Positions 52,817 to 61,842 of a DNA stretch of 64,000 nt are shown here, in pieces. This stretch comes from Bacillota bacterium (GTDB lineage: Bacteria; Bacillota; Clostridia; Lachnospirales; Lachnospiraceae). The position numbers and the translations under genes are program-made. The first letter of the stretch is position 1. Each line of letters begins with the position of its first letter. The notes beneath the pieces were generated by a model. It was not told where the DNA came from and made no database searches. It was given only the letters and a program-made list of their open reading frames with translations. Where the stretch lies: positions 1-64,000 of the forward strand of contig JAFAGA010000011.1 of NCBI GenBank assembly GCA_023423045.1, given 5' to 3'.

Positions 52817-53683
52817 ATGGCATTAGTATCAGCAAAAGAAATGCTTACCAAAGCAAAACAGGGAAAGTATGCAGTAGGTCAGTTTAATATCAATAATCTG
52901 GAATGGACCAAGGCAGTACTGTTAACAGCGCAGGAGATGCAGTCTCCGGTAATTCTGGGTGTGTCCGAGGGTGCCGGTAAATATATGTGCGGCTATAAGA
53001 CAGTTGTGGGCATGGTAAACGGAATGCTGGAGGAGTTAAAGATTACTGTTCCGGTAGCGCTTCATCTGGATCACGGCAGCTATGAAGGAGCTCTGGCTTG
53101 TATTGATGCAGGCTTTTCTTCCGTAATGTTTGACGGCTCCCATTATCCGATTGCCGAGAATATTGCGAAGACAACGGAGCTGGTATCAATTTGTGACAGC
53201 AAGGGAATCTCCATCGAGGCAGAGGTTGGCTCTATCGGCGGCGAGGAAGACGGAGTTGTGGGAGCAGGTGAATGTGCCGATCCCGATGAGTGTAAGGCAA
53301 TTGCGGATCTCGGAGTAACCATGCTGGCAGCAGGAATTGGCAATATTCATGGTAAATATCCGGAGAACTGGGCTGGCTTAAGCTTTGAGACACTGGATGC
53401 AATCCAGCAAAGGACCGGTGATATGCCGTTGGTGCTTCATGGCGGCACCGGAATTCCGGAGGATATGATCAAGAAGGCAATTTCCCTCGGTGTTGCAAAA
53501 ATTAACGTAAACACCGAATGCCAGTTGTCATTCCAGGAAGCAACCCGTAAATATATTGAAGATGGGAAGGATCTGACCGGCAAAGGCTTTGATCCTCGTA
53601 AGCTGCTTGCACCTGGAACCGAGGCGATTAAGGCGACTGTGAAGGAAAAGATGGGATTGTTCGGCTCTGTAGGTAAGGCATAA
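52817..53683 (+). CDS. fba: Class II fructose-1,6-bisphosphate aldolase
   Basis: A 288-residue zinc-dependent aldolase splitting fructose 1,6-bisphosphate into two triose phosphates. 'VALHLDHGSYEGAL' carries the catalytic Asp and a metal His; 'GNIHGKYP' and 'LHGGTGIPEDMIKKAI' supply the other ligands and phosphate loop; 'INVNTECQLSF' is the C-terminal signature. ATG 52817 follows ATGGAGGAC; the open frame runs further upstream without a site. Monocistronic, ended by a long hairpin. Central glycolytic gene. Confidence 0.96.
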   Translation: MALVSAKEMLTKAKQGKYAVGQFNINNLEWTKAVLLTAQEMQSPVILGVSEGAGKYMCGYKTVVGMVNGMLEELKITVPVALHLDHGSYEGALACIDAGFSSVMFDGSHYPIAENIAKTTELVSICDSKGISIEAEVGSIGGEEDGVVGAGECADPDECKAIADLGVTMLAAGIGNIHGKYPENWAGLSFETLDAIQQRTGDMPLVLHGGTGIPEDMIKKAISLGVAKINVNTECQLSFQEATRKYIEDGKDLTGKGFDPRKLLAPGTEAIKATVKEKMGLFGSVGKA

Positions 53684-53712
53684 AGAAGCACCGGAACATC
53701 AAAGATGAATAG

Positions 53713-53787
53713 GGCATGCTGTATAGGAAGCAGGAGAAGTTCTCTGTCAAGCAGACAGGGTACGGCTCAGGTCCACAGCATGCCTTT
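53713..53787 (+). terminator. Terminator of fba
   Basis: A 10-bp stem GGCATGCTGT/ACAGCATGCC encloses an inner CTGTC/GACAG stem and is followed by TTTATT. Confidence 0.8.
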
Positions 53788-53792
53788 ATTAT

Positions 53793-53819
53793 ATCATGAA
53801 CATAAACCATGTTCATGAT
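53793..53819. other. Palindrome after fba
   Basis: A perfect 9-bp inverted repeat ATCATGAAC/GTTCATGAT with a 9-base loop, just downstream of the fba terminator. Roughly 240 further bases up to the NlpC/P60 gene show only an AT-rich TATAAT (near 54004) that may be its promoter. Confidence 0.45.
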
Positions 53820-54064
53820 CTCCAGCTCCGATCGCATACTCACAAGCAAGCTTGCAGCATGCTCACTCCGCTTTCATTGTGTCATGAAATTCTATTGAAG
53901 TAGAGCGTAATTGAATATTGAAATTGGACCGGAAATCCTCTGTATTGACAGTAATAGACTGAATTTCCAGCAGATACCACATGCATTTGAGGGAAATATG
54001 TTATATAATACACATGTAACATATTTAACAATTTTGTAACAACTTGCTTACATAAGGAGGAACT

Positions 54065-55312
54065 ATGGTATCAGTACATAAGATTGCAGCATGCATGCTG
54101 GTAGGAACCCTAACCTTTGCAGGACAGACTCAAGTGGCAAAAGCGTCGGAAACACCGGTTGCCGGGATAGATTTGATACTGTCGGATTATTATATTGGAG
54201 CGCCAAATTATAATCTGGCAATGTCAGCACTGTTATCGAACCAGCAGGAGGATATGAAGCTTGCTTTTGCCGATGTGAATAACTATGTCAATATAAGAAA
54301 AGAAGCAAATGAAGAGAGCGAGATACTGGGAAAGCTATACAAGGACAGTGCGGCGACAATTCTTGGTGAGGAAGACGGCTGGTATCAGGTTAAATCGGGA
54401 AGCGTCACAGGTTATGTTAAGGGAGATTATTTGATTACCGGCAAAGAGGCGCAGGAATATTCCGAACAGGTGGGGAAGACGGTAGCTACCGTGACGGCCA
54501 CCACCCTGCGGGTAAGAGAGAAGGCCTCCGCCAAATCCACAACACTTACCCTAATCCCCGTCGGAGAGGAGTATAAGGTTACCAAAGAGAAGAAGGAGTG
54601 GGTCAAAATTGTAGTCGATGAGTCCACCAACGGATATGTCTCCAAGGATTATGTTGAACTCTCCAAGGTATATGATGAGGCAATTTCAATCGAGGAGGAG
54701 CAGGCCGAATTGGCGAGACAGCAGTCTTACAGCCTCCGCACCGCATCAGGCAGCTCGGAAAGCTCGGGATCCTCGTCAAGAGCCTCAAGCAGCAGTTCGT
54801 CGGGGACAGGAAATTCAAGCAGCAGCTCAGGCGGTTCAAGCAGTTCAGGGAATTCAAGCAGCTCGGGCAGTTCAAGCAGCTCAGGGAATTCAAGTAGCTC
54901 AGGCAGTTCAAGCAGCTCAAACAACTCAAGCAATAACTCAGGAAGCACATCATCTCTTCGGCAGCGGATTGTTAGTTATGCACTTAAGTTTGAAGGAAAT
55001 CCGTATGTTTGGGGTGGAACCAGTCTAACCAGGGGAGCGGACTGCTCCGGTTTTACTCAATCGGTATTTGAGGATTTCGGTATCTATATTCCAAGAACCT
55101 CAAAGGAACAGGCATACAGCGGAAAAAGAGTCAGTCTAAATGAGATACGACCGGGAGATTTGATCTTCTACCGGAGAAATGGATCCATTAACCATGTTGC
55201 ATTGTATATCGGCAGCGGTAAGGTTATCGGTGCCAAAAGCTCAGGAGAAGGTATCCGGATTACCAGTTATAATTATAGAACACCTTATAAGGCAGTGAGC
55301 TATATCAACTAA
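54065..55312 (+). CDS. SH3-domain NlpC/P60 cell-wall peptidase
   Basis: A 415-residue exported hydrolase. After a signal peptide (about 1-28) come two bacterial SH3 domains (about 70-125 and 140-198), a Ser/Gly/Asn-rich linker (about 225-297, repeats of SSGNSSSSGS) and an NlpC/P60 domain (about 300-415) with catalytic Cys327 in 'GADCSGFT' and His377 in 'INHVALYIG'. It should cleave peptide stems of peptidoglycan, with the SH3 domains binding the wall. AAGGAGG precedes the ATG. Monocistronic. Confidence 0.93.
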   Translation: MVSVHKIAACMLVGTLTFAGQTQVAKASETPVAGIDLILSDYYIGAPNYNLAMSALLSNQQEDMKLAFADVNNYVNIRKEANEESEILGKLYKDSAATILGEEDGWYQVKSGSVTGYVKGDYLITGKEAQEYSEQVGKTVATVTATTLRVREKASAKSTTLTLIPVGEEYKVTKEKKEWVKIVVDESTNGYVSKDYVELSKVYDEAISIEEEQAELARQQSYSLRTASGSSESSGSSSRASSSSSSGTGNSSSSSGGSSSSGNSSSSGSSSSSGNSSSSGSSSSSNNSSNNSGSTSSLRQRIVSYALKFEGNPYVWGGTSLTRGADCSGFTQSVFEDFGIYIPRTSKEQAYSGKRVSLNEIRPGDLIFYRRNGSINHVALYIGSGKVIGAKSSGEGIRITSYNYRTPYKAVSYIN

Positions 55313-55352
55313 TAGTTACGATTATAAGAGTGCCAATTCATAATACATATGG

Positions 55353-55395
55353 GGAGCCTGTAGCATCCGTTAGGGAAGCGACAGGCTCCTTTTGG
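55353..55395 (+). terminator. Terminator of the NlpC/P60 gene
   Basis: A 9-bp stem GGAGCCTGT/ACAGGCTCC followed by TTTT. Confidence 0.85.
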
Positions 55396-55575
55396 ATACA
55401 ATGGGCTGAACCGGACGCGACTGTAACGAGGGAATGATAAAAACTGTTTTGGTACTAGACAAAGATAGAGCATTTGAATTATAGTATTATTGTGGTTTTG
55501 AAGAAATCAGAATGAAAAGATGATTTATAATTAAGGAGTAGTTACTTGAATTTATAGGAAAGGAGGATATGCTGT

Positions 55576-56385
55576 ATGGATTGGCTTATGAACCTGAATC
55601 CGGTGCTGCAGGCTCTGATGGCAACCCTGTTTACATGGTTTGTCACGGCTTTGGGGGCAGCCACGGTATTCATATTTAAAACCATTAATAAAAAGGTATT
55701 AAATGGCATGCTGGGGTTTGCGGCCGGGGTTATGATTGCTGCCAGCTTCTGGTCTCTTTTATCTCCTGCCATAGACATGGCGGAGGAGGCGGGTATGATT
55801 GCCTGGGTTCCGGCGGTGATTGGATTTCTGGCAGGAGGCGCTTTTTTGTGGCTGGTGGATGTGATTATGCCTCACTTGCATATAGGGCCGCAGGAAGAGC
55901 CGGAGGGTATAAAAACGGGCTGGAAGAGGAGTGTCTTACTTGTTCTGGCAATTACACTTCATAATATTCCGGAGGGATTGGCGGTTGGTGTTGCCTTTGG
56001 AGCGGTTGCTTCCAACTTTCCGGCGGCATCTTTGACGGGGGCCATTGTGCTTGCCATTGGTATCGGACTGCAGAATTTTCCGGAGGGTGCAGCGGTATCC
56101 GTGCCTCTTCGAAGGGAAGGCTTGAGCCGCTGGAAAAGCTTTGTTTACGGGCAGGCTTCGGGACTGGTGGAGCCCCTGGCCGGTGTGCTGGGCGCAGTGG
56201 CGGTAGTGGCCATGAAGCCGATACTTCCCTATGCGTTATCTTTTGCCGCGGGAGCGATGATTTATGTTGTGGTAGAGGAGTTGATTCCGGAAGCACAGCA
56301 GGAGAAGCAGCATTCCAATATCGGCACCGTAGGTGCCATGCTGGGATTTGCCGTGATGATGCTGCTGGATGTGGCATTGGGATAA
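55576..56385 (+). CDS. ZIP-family divalent metal transporter
   Basis: A 269-residue membrane protein with eight predicted helices. 'TLHNIPEGLAVGVAFG' and 'GLQNFPEGAAVSVPL' are the paired metal-binding helices of ZIP proteins (ZupT/GufA group), and 'VVEELIPEA' is the late conserved segment. It imports zinc, iron or manganese down their gradient. GAAAGGAGG lies upstream, about 9 bases before the ATG. Monocistronic. Confidence 0.93.
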   Translation: MDWLMNLNPVLQALMATLFTWFVTALGAATVFIFKTINKKVLNGMLGFAAGVMIAASFWSLLSPAIDMAEEAGMIAWVPAVIGFLAGGAFLWLVDVIMPHLHIGPQEEPEGIKTGWKRSVLLVLAITLHNIPEGLAVGVAFGAVASNFPAASLTGAIVLAIGIGLQNFPEGAAVSVPLRREGLSRWKSFVYGQASGLVEPLAGVLGAVAVVAMKPILPYALSFAAGAMIYVVVEELIPEAQQEKQHSNIGTVGAMLGFAVMMLLDVALG

Positions 56386-56389
56386 GAAC

Positions 56390-56437
56390 GTTACTGTTCA
56401 CGGAACTGCTGTATTTTGCAGTGGAGTGAACAGTAAC
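56390..56437 (+). terminator. Hairpin after the ZIP gene
   Basis: A perfect 12-bp stem GTTACTGTTCAC/GTGAACAGTAAC with an inner ACTGC/GCAGT stem; no T tract follows. Confidence 0.6.
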
Positions 56438-56605
56438 ATAAGAGCAAACAAATTATATAAAATACATTAAAGTACTTGAAAAATTTACGCAAAGGAAATA
56501 TAATGTATTTATAAAGAAATTTGTCGAATATTGATGAATGAGTTGTTTGTTATTCCTGATTGCCTACCCCTCACATTTATCCCATATATCCCCATAAAGA
56601 TTCAA

Positions 56606-56653
56606 GGAAGACACCGCATTTCCCGTGGTAACGGGGATGCGGTGTCTTCCTTT
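56606..56653 (+). terminator. GC-rich terminator-like hairpin
   Basis: A 14-bp stem GGAAGACACCGCAT/ATGCGGTGTCTTCC with an inner CCCGT/ACGGG stem, followed by TTTCC. The bases 56440-56605 hold nothing recognisable. Confidence 0.65.
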
Positions 56654-56664
56654 CCTATGTAATA

Positions 56665-56716
56665 AAGAAGGCTGCCGCCCGGAATACTTTGCGATACTCC
56701 GGGCGGCAGCCTTCTT
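56665..56716. terminator. Long perfect hairpin between convergent genes
   Basis: About 19 bp of perfect stem (56665-56683 with 56698-56716), GC-rich, with a 14-base loop. On the minus strand it is followed by TATTAC, so it could stop both directions. Confidence 0.65.
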
Positions 56717-56727
56717 CATAATACCTT

Positions 56728-56750
56728 AAAAACAGCGCTTTGCTGTTTTG
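56728..56750 (-). terminator. Terminator of the decarboxylase operon
   Basis: On the minus strand AACAGC-AAAGC-GCTGTT is followed by TTTAAGG, seven bases after the end of the small gamma-like gene. Confidence 0.65.
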
Positions 56751-56756
56751 CAAGAT

Positions 56757-56897
56757 TTATTCTTCCTCTGACTTCTTCGGACCTGAAGATATCTTTCCAA
56801 GCAGAACTACGATGAAAGTCAATAAGAGAATTACAGCGAATAAGGAAAGCATGCCCTTACCCATAATTTCTAATGAATAGATAAAATTCTGTTCCAT
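56757..56897 (-). CDS. OadG-like small subunit of a Na+-pumping decarboxylase
   Basis: A 46-residue membrane protein: short N-terminal amphipathic part, one transmembrane helix (about 13-34, 'GKGMLSLFAVILLLTFIVVLLG') and a charged tail 'PKKSEEE'. This is the layout of the gamma subunit that anchors the carboxyltransferase to the beta subunit, although it lacks the longer zinc-binding tail of classical OadG. AAAGGAG precedes the ATG, and it directly follows oadB in an operon. Confidence 0.8.
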   Translation of the reverse strand: MEQNFIYSLEIMGKGMLSLFAVILLLTFIVVLLGKISSGPKKSEEE

Positions 56898-56913
56898 AGT
56901 AAGCTCCTTTCCA

Positions 56914-58068
56914 TTAGCCTGCCATATTTTTCAGGATCTCGGTAACGATTTTAATTACAACACCGCCAGCAACAACGGAACCGATCTGGCCGGACACATT
57001 AGCGCTGATAGCATGCATTAAAAGGTGGTTCGAGGGATCTTCCTTCAAGCCCATCTTCTGGATAACACGCGCGGACATGGGAAATGCGGAGATACCCGCA
57101 GCACCTACCATGGGGTTGATCTTATTCTTGCGGAAGAACAGGTTCAGCAGCTTAGCGAACAAGACGCCGCCGATACTATCCATCACGAAGGCAATCAATC
57201 CAAGGCCCATAATTAATAAGGTGTCAAGACTAACAAAAGCCTCTGCCTGCATACTGAAGGAGATGGTAATACCGAGAAGCAGGGTGATCAGGTTGGAAAG
57301 ACCATCCTGAGCGGTGTCGGACAAGCTTCCCAGAACGCCGCATTCCCGGATTAAGTTACCGAACATCAGGAAACCTACCAGGGCCACTGACTGGGGTGCA
57401 ATCAGACCGGCGATAACGGTTACGATAATCGGGAACGTAATTCTGCTCAGCTTGGTAACGGACTTGGGATTGTAGTCCATACGGATCATACGTTCCTTCT
57501 TTGTAGTTACCAGCTTGATGGCAAGGGGCTGAACGATGGGAACCAATGCCATATAGGAATATGCCGCGACGGCAATTGCCCCTATATACTTGGAATTCAA
57601 AATCTGGGATACCAGAATGGAAGTAGGGCCGTCAGCTGCACCGATGATACCGATGGAAGCCGCATCCGCCAAATCAAATCCCAGCAGTGTTGCAAGAGAT
57701 ATGGTAAAGAAAATACCAAATTGGGCTGCTGCACCAAATAAGAACATCTTGGGGTTGGAAAGCAGCGGACCGAAATCAATCATGGCACCGATACCGATAA
57801 ACAGCAAGATGGGCAGAGCCTCGGATGCTTCAATACCGGTTTCAAATAACCACTGAATAATACCGTGTGTGTTGCCGACACCCTCCAGTGTCTGGTCTAA
57901 TACACCGGAAAAGGGAAGGTTAACTAATATTGCACCAAATCCCATTGGCAGGAGCAGTGAGGGTTCGAATCCCTTCTCAATGGCCAGATAAATCAAAATA
58001 GCGCCCACAAGATACATTACACACTGCTGCCAAGTAATTGCCATAATACCTGACAATAAGAAATCCAT
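56914..58068 (-). CDS. oadB: Na+-translocating decarboxylase beta subunit
   Basis: A 384-residue membrane protein with about nine to eleven helices. Conserved segments are 'IGIGAMIDFGPLLSNP', 'GAADGPTSILVS' with the essential Asp of the Na+ site, 'GNLIRECGVLGSLSDTAQ' and 'GAAGISAFPMSARV'. It couples decarboxylation of a biotin-bound carboxyl group to Na+ export. The carboxyltransferase and biotin carrier subunits are not in the window, so the acid substrate (oxaloacetate, methylmalonyl-CoA or glutaconyl-CoA) is open. The start at 58068 follows AAGGAGG; the frame opens earlier at 58131. Confidence 0.93.
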   Translation of the reverse strand: MDFLLSGIMAITWQQCVMYLVGAILIYLAIEKGFEPSLLLPMGFGAILVNLPFSGVLDQTLEGVGNTHGIIQWLFETGIEASEALPILLFIGIGAMIDFGPLLSNPKMFLFGAAAQFGIFFTISLATLLGFDLADAASIGIIGAADGPTSILVSQILNSKYIGAIAVAAYSYMALVPIVQPLAIKLVTTKKERMIRMDYNPKSVTKLSRITFPIIVTVIAGLIAPQSVALVGFLMFGNLIRECGVLGSLSDTAQDGLSNLITLLLGITISFSMQAEAFVSLDTLLIMGLGLIAFVMDSIGGVLFAKLLNLFFRKNKINPMVGAAGISAFPMSARVIQKMGLKEDPSNHLLMHAISANVSGQIGSVVAGGVVIKIVTEILKNMAG

Positions 58069-58551
58069 AAAATAGTCCTCCTTAGCATGATGGTCATTTC
58101 TCAAGCACATATCATGGCATAACATACACACACGGATATCATGTCACCAGACATAATATCCGCGCCGAAGGTCGCGAGTGCACATACTGACATGAATTGC
58201 CATACCACGGACGCTTACGGACACGGTATGAATATGCATATTTTCATGCTGTTAATTTAGATTTGAGAGAAATGACAAGTTTATGAAATTGGTTTTATTG
58301 TAGCTCATTTCTACGGTTTATGTCAATGAATTTTCGAGATATTGTGTTCTATTTTATCTGTTTTATCTCATATAGTTATTCTGGATTCTACATAAGGTAA
58401 TATTCACGAAAGAAATTACAAATGGATTGTAAATACGTACAAATAGAAAGGACATGAAATGTGCAAATAGCACAAATATATGGTTAAAATATGTAAAATA
58501 ATATTATGAAATAAGCATTATGACGTAAATGAGCAATTGAATACTTTCCTG
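58069..58551. other. Structured leader of oadB and divergent intergenic region
   Basis: Hairpins that would lie in the oadB leader: GGATAT(C)ATGTC/GACAT(A)ATATCC at 58134-58161 and CATACC/GGTATG at 58201-58230. Further right the sequence is AT-rich, with palindromes TTACAA-ATGGA-TTGTAA (58417-58433) and TGTGC-AAATA-GCACA near 58460-58474. No gene seen. Confidence 0.5.
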
Positions 58552-58580
58552 TTGCACATTTTTTATAAACGTGATAGTAT
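58552..58580 (+). promoter_or_regulatory. Promoter of the pyrophosphatase gene
   Basis: TTGCAC (58552-58557) and TAGTAT (58575-58580) with a 17-bp spacer, about 80 bases before the start. Confidence 0.6.
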
Positions 58581-58660
58581 TTGAGGCAAAGCGAATTTTT
58601 TTTGCTGATTAATCGGGATGCATAGAGTGTTCCGATAACAAAGAAAGGGAGATGAACATT

Positions 58661-60766
58661 TTGAGTTTAGGCGTTTTGTTTTTCCAAATTGTTTCAATTG
58701 TTATTGCATTTCTCTCGTTTGGTGCCGCTTTCTGGCTTTACAAATGGGTAGAAAAACAACCTTCCTCAAACAAAAAAATTGCAGAGGTCAGTAAGCTGAT
58801 CCGTAACGGAGCTTACACATTCTTAAATAAAGAATTTAAGACCCTGGCAAAGTTTTGTACCGTTGTAGCACTAATTATTCTGATTTTCCTGCCGGGACCC
58901 ATATGGAAGGGGAATGTTATAGAGAACCTGCTGATGGCAGTTTCCTATATCTTCGGTACGGTATTCTCCGGAATCGCAGGCAAGATCGGTATCAGTATCG
59001 CGACCATTGCGAATGTGAAAGCGGCTGAAACAGCAACCAAGGGAATTAAGCCGTCCTTTATGTCGGGCTTCCGCGGCGGTGCCGTTATGGGTATGGCAGT
59101 GGTTGGCTCCAGCTTGCTGGGCGTAACCCTGGTGCTTCTTGCAACAGACAACACAACAGCTCTTTTAGGCTTCAGCTTCGGTGCCAGTTCCATGGCTCTC
59201 TTCGCAAAAGCAGGCGGCGGTATCTTCACTAAGACAGCCGACATCAGTGCCGACCTTTGCGGAAAGGTTGAACTTGGTATCCCCGAGGATGACCCGAGAA
59301 ACCCTGCGGTAATCGCGGACAACGTTGGTGACAATGTTGGTGACGTTGCGGGTATGGGTGCGGACCTCTTCGACTCTAACGTAGCTTCTATGGCAGCAGC
59401 GCTGGTTATGGCCTCCGCTCTTGATAAAGTTGCCGGCGGTACCGGTAATGCAGCCATGGTATTCTGCTATGCAGCAATCGGTTTATTTGCTTCCATGATC
59501 GGTGTATTGACCGCTAAGATGAAAGAAGGCGGAGATCCGACCAGAGCTTTAAATTCCAATACATATGTTACTACAGTATTATTCGGTGTTTTAACAGCGA
59601 TAGCTACCTGGGCATTTGATTTTGAATGGCGCATCTGGGCAGCCAGCGCGATTGGCTTAGTCGTCGGCGTGGTTATCGGTCTGGCAAGTGACTACTTTAC
59701 CGATGATAAGAAGCGTCCGGTTCATGAAGTGGCAAAGGCCTGCGAATCCGGTCCGGCCTTTACGATCTTGTCCGGTATTTCCTATGGATTAATGAGTGCT
59801 CTTCCGTCCATGATCGGTATCGGCGTATCCGCACTTGCGGCTTATAAGATTTGTGAGCCTCTCGGAGAGGGATATCCGATGTTCGGTATTTCTATGGCAG
59901 CAGTGGGTATGTTATCCATCGTTGGTATGATCATTTCTAACGATGCCTATGGTCCGATCGTTGATAACGCCCGTGGTCTGGTTGAAATGGGTAATCTGGG
60001 GGATAAAGCCCTTGAGATTACCGATTCCCTTGACAGCGCCGGCAATACGGTTAAGGCTGTTACCAAGGGCTTTGCAATCGGCGCAGCTGGTCTTACGGTT
60101 ATCTCCTTATTGGGCGCGTTCATGAGCGAGGTAAATTCTGCGGCAGTGGATCTAGGTATTGTTGAAGAAGGAGTTAAGTATATTCAGGGCTTTGATATAA
60201 TCAATCCGGTGGTATTTTTCGGACTGCTCTTCGGCGCAGCTATTCCCGCATTGTTCTCCGCCATGTTAATGCTGGGTGTTGACCGCAATGCACAGCGTAT
60301 GGTTGCTGAGATTCACCGTCAGTTCAGAGAAATTGCCGGTCTGAAGGAAGGCAAGGAAGGCGTTGTTCCGGAATATGATAAATGTATTGAGATTGCTACG
60401 GTAGGCGCAATCAAAGAGCTTATTCCTGCAGGTTTAATGACCATTATTGCCACCCTGCTGGTAGGCTTTATCGGCGGCGTACAGGCGATCGGTGGATTTA
60501 TTACCGGTAATATCATCAGCGGTTTACTGTTCGCGTTGTTCATGTCCAATTCCGGCGGTCTGTGGGATAATACCAAGAAATACATTGAAGCAGGCAATAA
60601 CGGCGGAAAGAATTCAGAGGCACATAAGGCTGGTGTAGTTGGTGATACGGTAGGCGATCCTTTCAAGGATACAGCGGGTCCCTCCATTAATACTCAGATT
60701 ACTGTAGTATCTCTGGTTGCATCCTTAACCGCTACCATTTTCCTTACCTTCTCCATCTTTGGATAA
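58661..60766 (+). CDS. hppA: Membrane-bound ion-translocating pyrophosphatase
   Basis: A pump of about 701 residues and 15-16 helices that uses pyrophosphate hydrolysis to export H+ (or Na+). 'KTADISADLCGKVE', 'DDPRNPAVIADNVGDNVGDVAGMGADLFDS' region and 'GDTVGDPFKDTAGPS' hold the substrate- and Mg-binding acids. The segment 'GNTVKAVTKGFAIG' has Lys where K+-dependent enzymes have Ala, the signature of the K+-independent class. TTG 58661, nine bases after AAAGGGAG, is favoured; ATG 58652 directly abuts the site. Monocistronic. Confidence 0.94.
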   Translation: MSLGVLFFQIVSIVIAFLSFGAAFWLYKWVEKQPSSNKKIAEVSKLIRNGAYTFLNKEFKTLAKFCTVVALIILIFLPGPIWKGNVIENLLMAVSYIFGTVFSGIAGKIGISIATIANVKAAETATKGIKPSFMSGFRGGAVMGMAVVGSSLLGVTLVLLATDNTTALLGFSFGASSMALFAKAGGGIFTKTADISADLCGKVELGIPEDDPRNPAVIADNVGDNVGDVAGMGADLFDSNVASMAAALVMASALDKVAGGTGNAAMVFCYAAIGLFASMIGVLTAKMKEGGDPTRALNSNTYVTTVLFGVLTAIATWAFDFEWRIWAASAIGLVVGVVIGLASDYFTDDKKRPVHEVAKACESGPAFTILSGISYGLMSALPSMIGIGVSALAAYKICEPLGEGYPMFGISMAAVGMLSIVGMIISNDAYGPIVDNARGLVEMGNLGDKALEITDSLDSAGNTVKAVTKGFAIGAAGLTVISLLGAFMSEVNSAAVDLGIVEEGVKYIQGFDIINPVVFFGLLFGAAIPALFSAMLMLGVDRNAQRMVAEIHRQFREIAGLKEGKEGVVPEYDKCIEIATVGAIKELIPAGLMTIIATLLVGFIGGVQAIGGFITGNIISGLLFALFMSNSGGLWDNTKKYIEAGNNGGKNSEAHKAGVVGDTVGDPFKDTAGPSINTQITVVSLVASLTATIFLTFSIFG

Positions 60767-60831
60767 GAATTTGCTTAATCGCATGATAGCATCATTATTA
60801 TATTAGAGTATTAATATGAAGTATTAATATG

Positions 60832-60885
60832 GCCCTCCTTCGGCAGCCGGAATACGGGAACTCTGCCAAAAGGGGGGCTTATTTT
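60832..60885 (+). terminator. Terminator of hppA
   Basis: A stem of GCCCTCCTT plus CGGCAG pairing with CTGCC plus AAGGGGGGC, followed by TTATTTTATT. It is shared with the convergent AraC gene end. Confidence 0.75.
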
Positions 60886-61702
60886 ATTGGTTCTGCTTTC
60901 GGTATTTAAGAGGGGATATCCCGGTTTTTGCTTTAAAGAGGTTGGAGAAATAATGTTCATCATAAAAATTCAAATCCATGGATATCTCTTTTATACTCTT
61001 ATTGGAATTGAGAAGCAGCAGCTTGGCAAGCTCGATCTTCTGGTTAAGCAGGTATTGATATGGAGTAATGCCGAAAGCTTTCTTAAATATGCGGATGGTC
61101 TGGGAAGGGGAATGATAGATTTGATCACACAAATCCTTTAATTCCACCTTGGCAGAATTGTTCTTGTCCAGATATTCCTTGAGGATCCTGGCATCCCCGG
61201 AATAGGTCGGCTGTTCCCTATGGACATGGGGGTAAAGCGTCAGTATTAACTGGAAGAAGAGCCGGGAGGCTTCATCGGAAAAGGCAGGATTGTAGTTTCC
61301 GGCTTTCCTGGCTGCGCCCAGCAGATCAAGGAACAGGGAGGATACAGGGACATTCTCAATGTGGTTTATATGGGTAAGGCGATAGAGCTGGACCAGGCTA
61401 TCGATCAGGGGCCCTCTGGCATTGAACCATATCTTGGTCCATGGGTTTGCCTTGTCCGAATAGTAGAGATGGTCCGACCGGCGGTGGAGAATATAGATAT
61501 CGCCTTTTTTAGCTGTGAACTCCTTCCCGTCCGTAATTACGGTCCCCTCTCCCTCCAATACATATTCAAATACATAGATGGAGCTGTTCTTTCTTGAGAT
61601 ACGGTAGCTCTCATCACAATAAGAGATACCTGCCATTTCTATAAAAAAGGGGAGTTCTCCCCTGCGGGTTTCATTTAAAAAGCTTATGATTTCTTCCTTC
61701 AT
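60884..61702 (-). CDS. AraC-family regulator
   Basis: A 272-residue regulator: N-terminal cupin-like ligand domain ('EYVLEGEGTVITDGKEFTAKKGDIYIL') and a C-terminal double HTH ending 'ISMDLNFYDEHYFSNLFKAKTGISPLKYRK'. The start at 61702 lies nine bases after GAGG; earlier in-frame ATGs at 61738 and 61708 lack usable spacing. It is divergent from the DUF4965 gene with a 140-bp shared control region, so it very likely activates that gene in response to a sugar or related metabolite. Confidence 0.9.
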   Translation of the reverse strand: MKEEIISFLNETRRGELPFFIEMAGISYCDESYRISRKNSSIYVFEYVLEGEGTVITDGKEFTAKKGDIYILHRRSDHLYYSDKANPWTKIWFNARGPLIDSLVQLYRLTHINHIENVPVSSLFLDLLGAARKAGNYNPAFSDEASRLFFQLILTLYPHVHREQPTYSGDARILKEYLDKNNSAKVELKDLCDQIYHSPSQTIRIFKKAFGITPYQYLLNQKIELAKLLLLNSNKSIKEISMDLNFYDEHYFSNLFKAKTGISPLKYRKQNQ

Positions 61703-61737
61703 GCACATAATCCTCACTTTTATATTAACTTTATGCA

Positions 61738-61765
61738 TTGATTTAATAGATTATAGCATTATAAT
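61738..61765 (+). promoter_or_regulatory. Promoter of the DUF4965 gene
   Basis: TTGATT (61738-61743) and TATAAT (61760-61765) with a 16-bp spacer, in the divergent region shared with the AraC gene. Confidence 0.6.
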
Positions 61766-61842
61766 ATATGTATGTCTATGAAGTAACGCTATTTAGAATC
61801 AAGATTAAAATATCAACATGAACAGATAAGGAGAATAATAAG

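Noticed and set aside
54603..55028. Leu/Cys- or Ala/Gln-rich frames inside the NlpC/P60 linker
   Set aside because: They are other-frame readings of the Ser/Gly/Asn repeat of the real gene.
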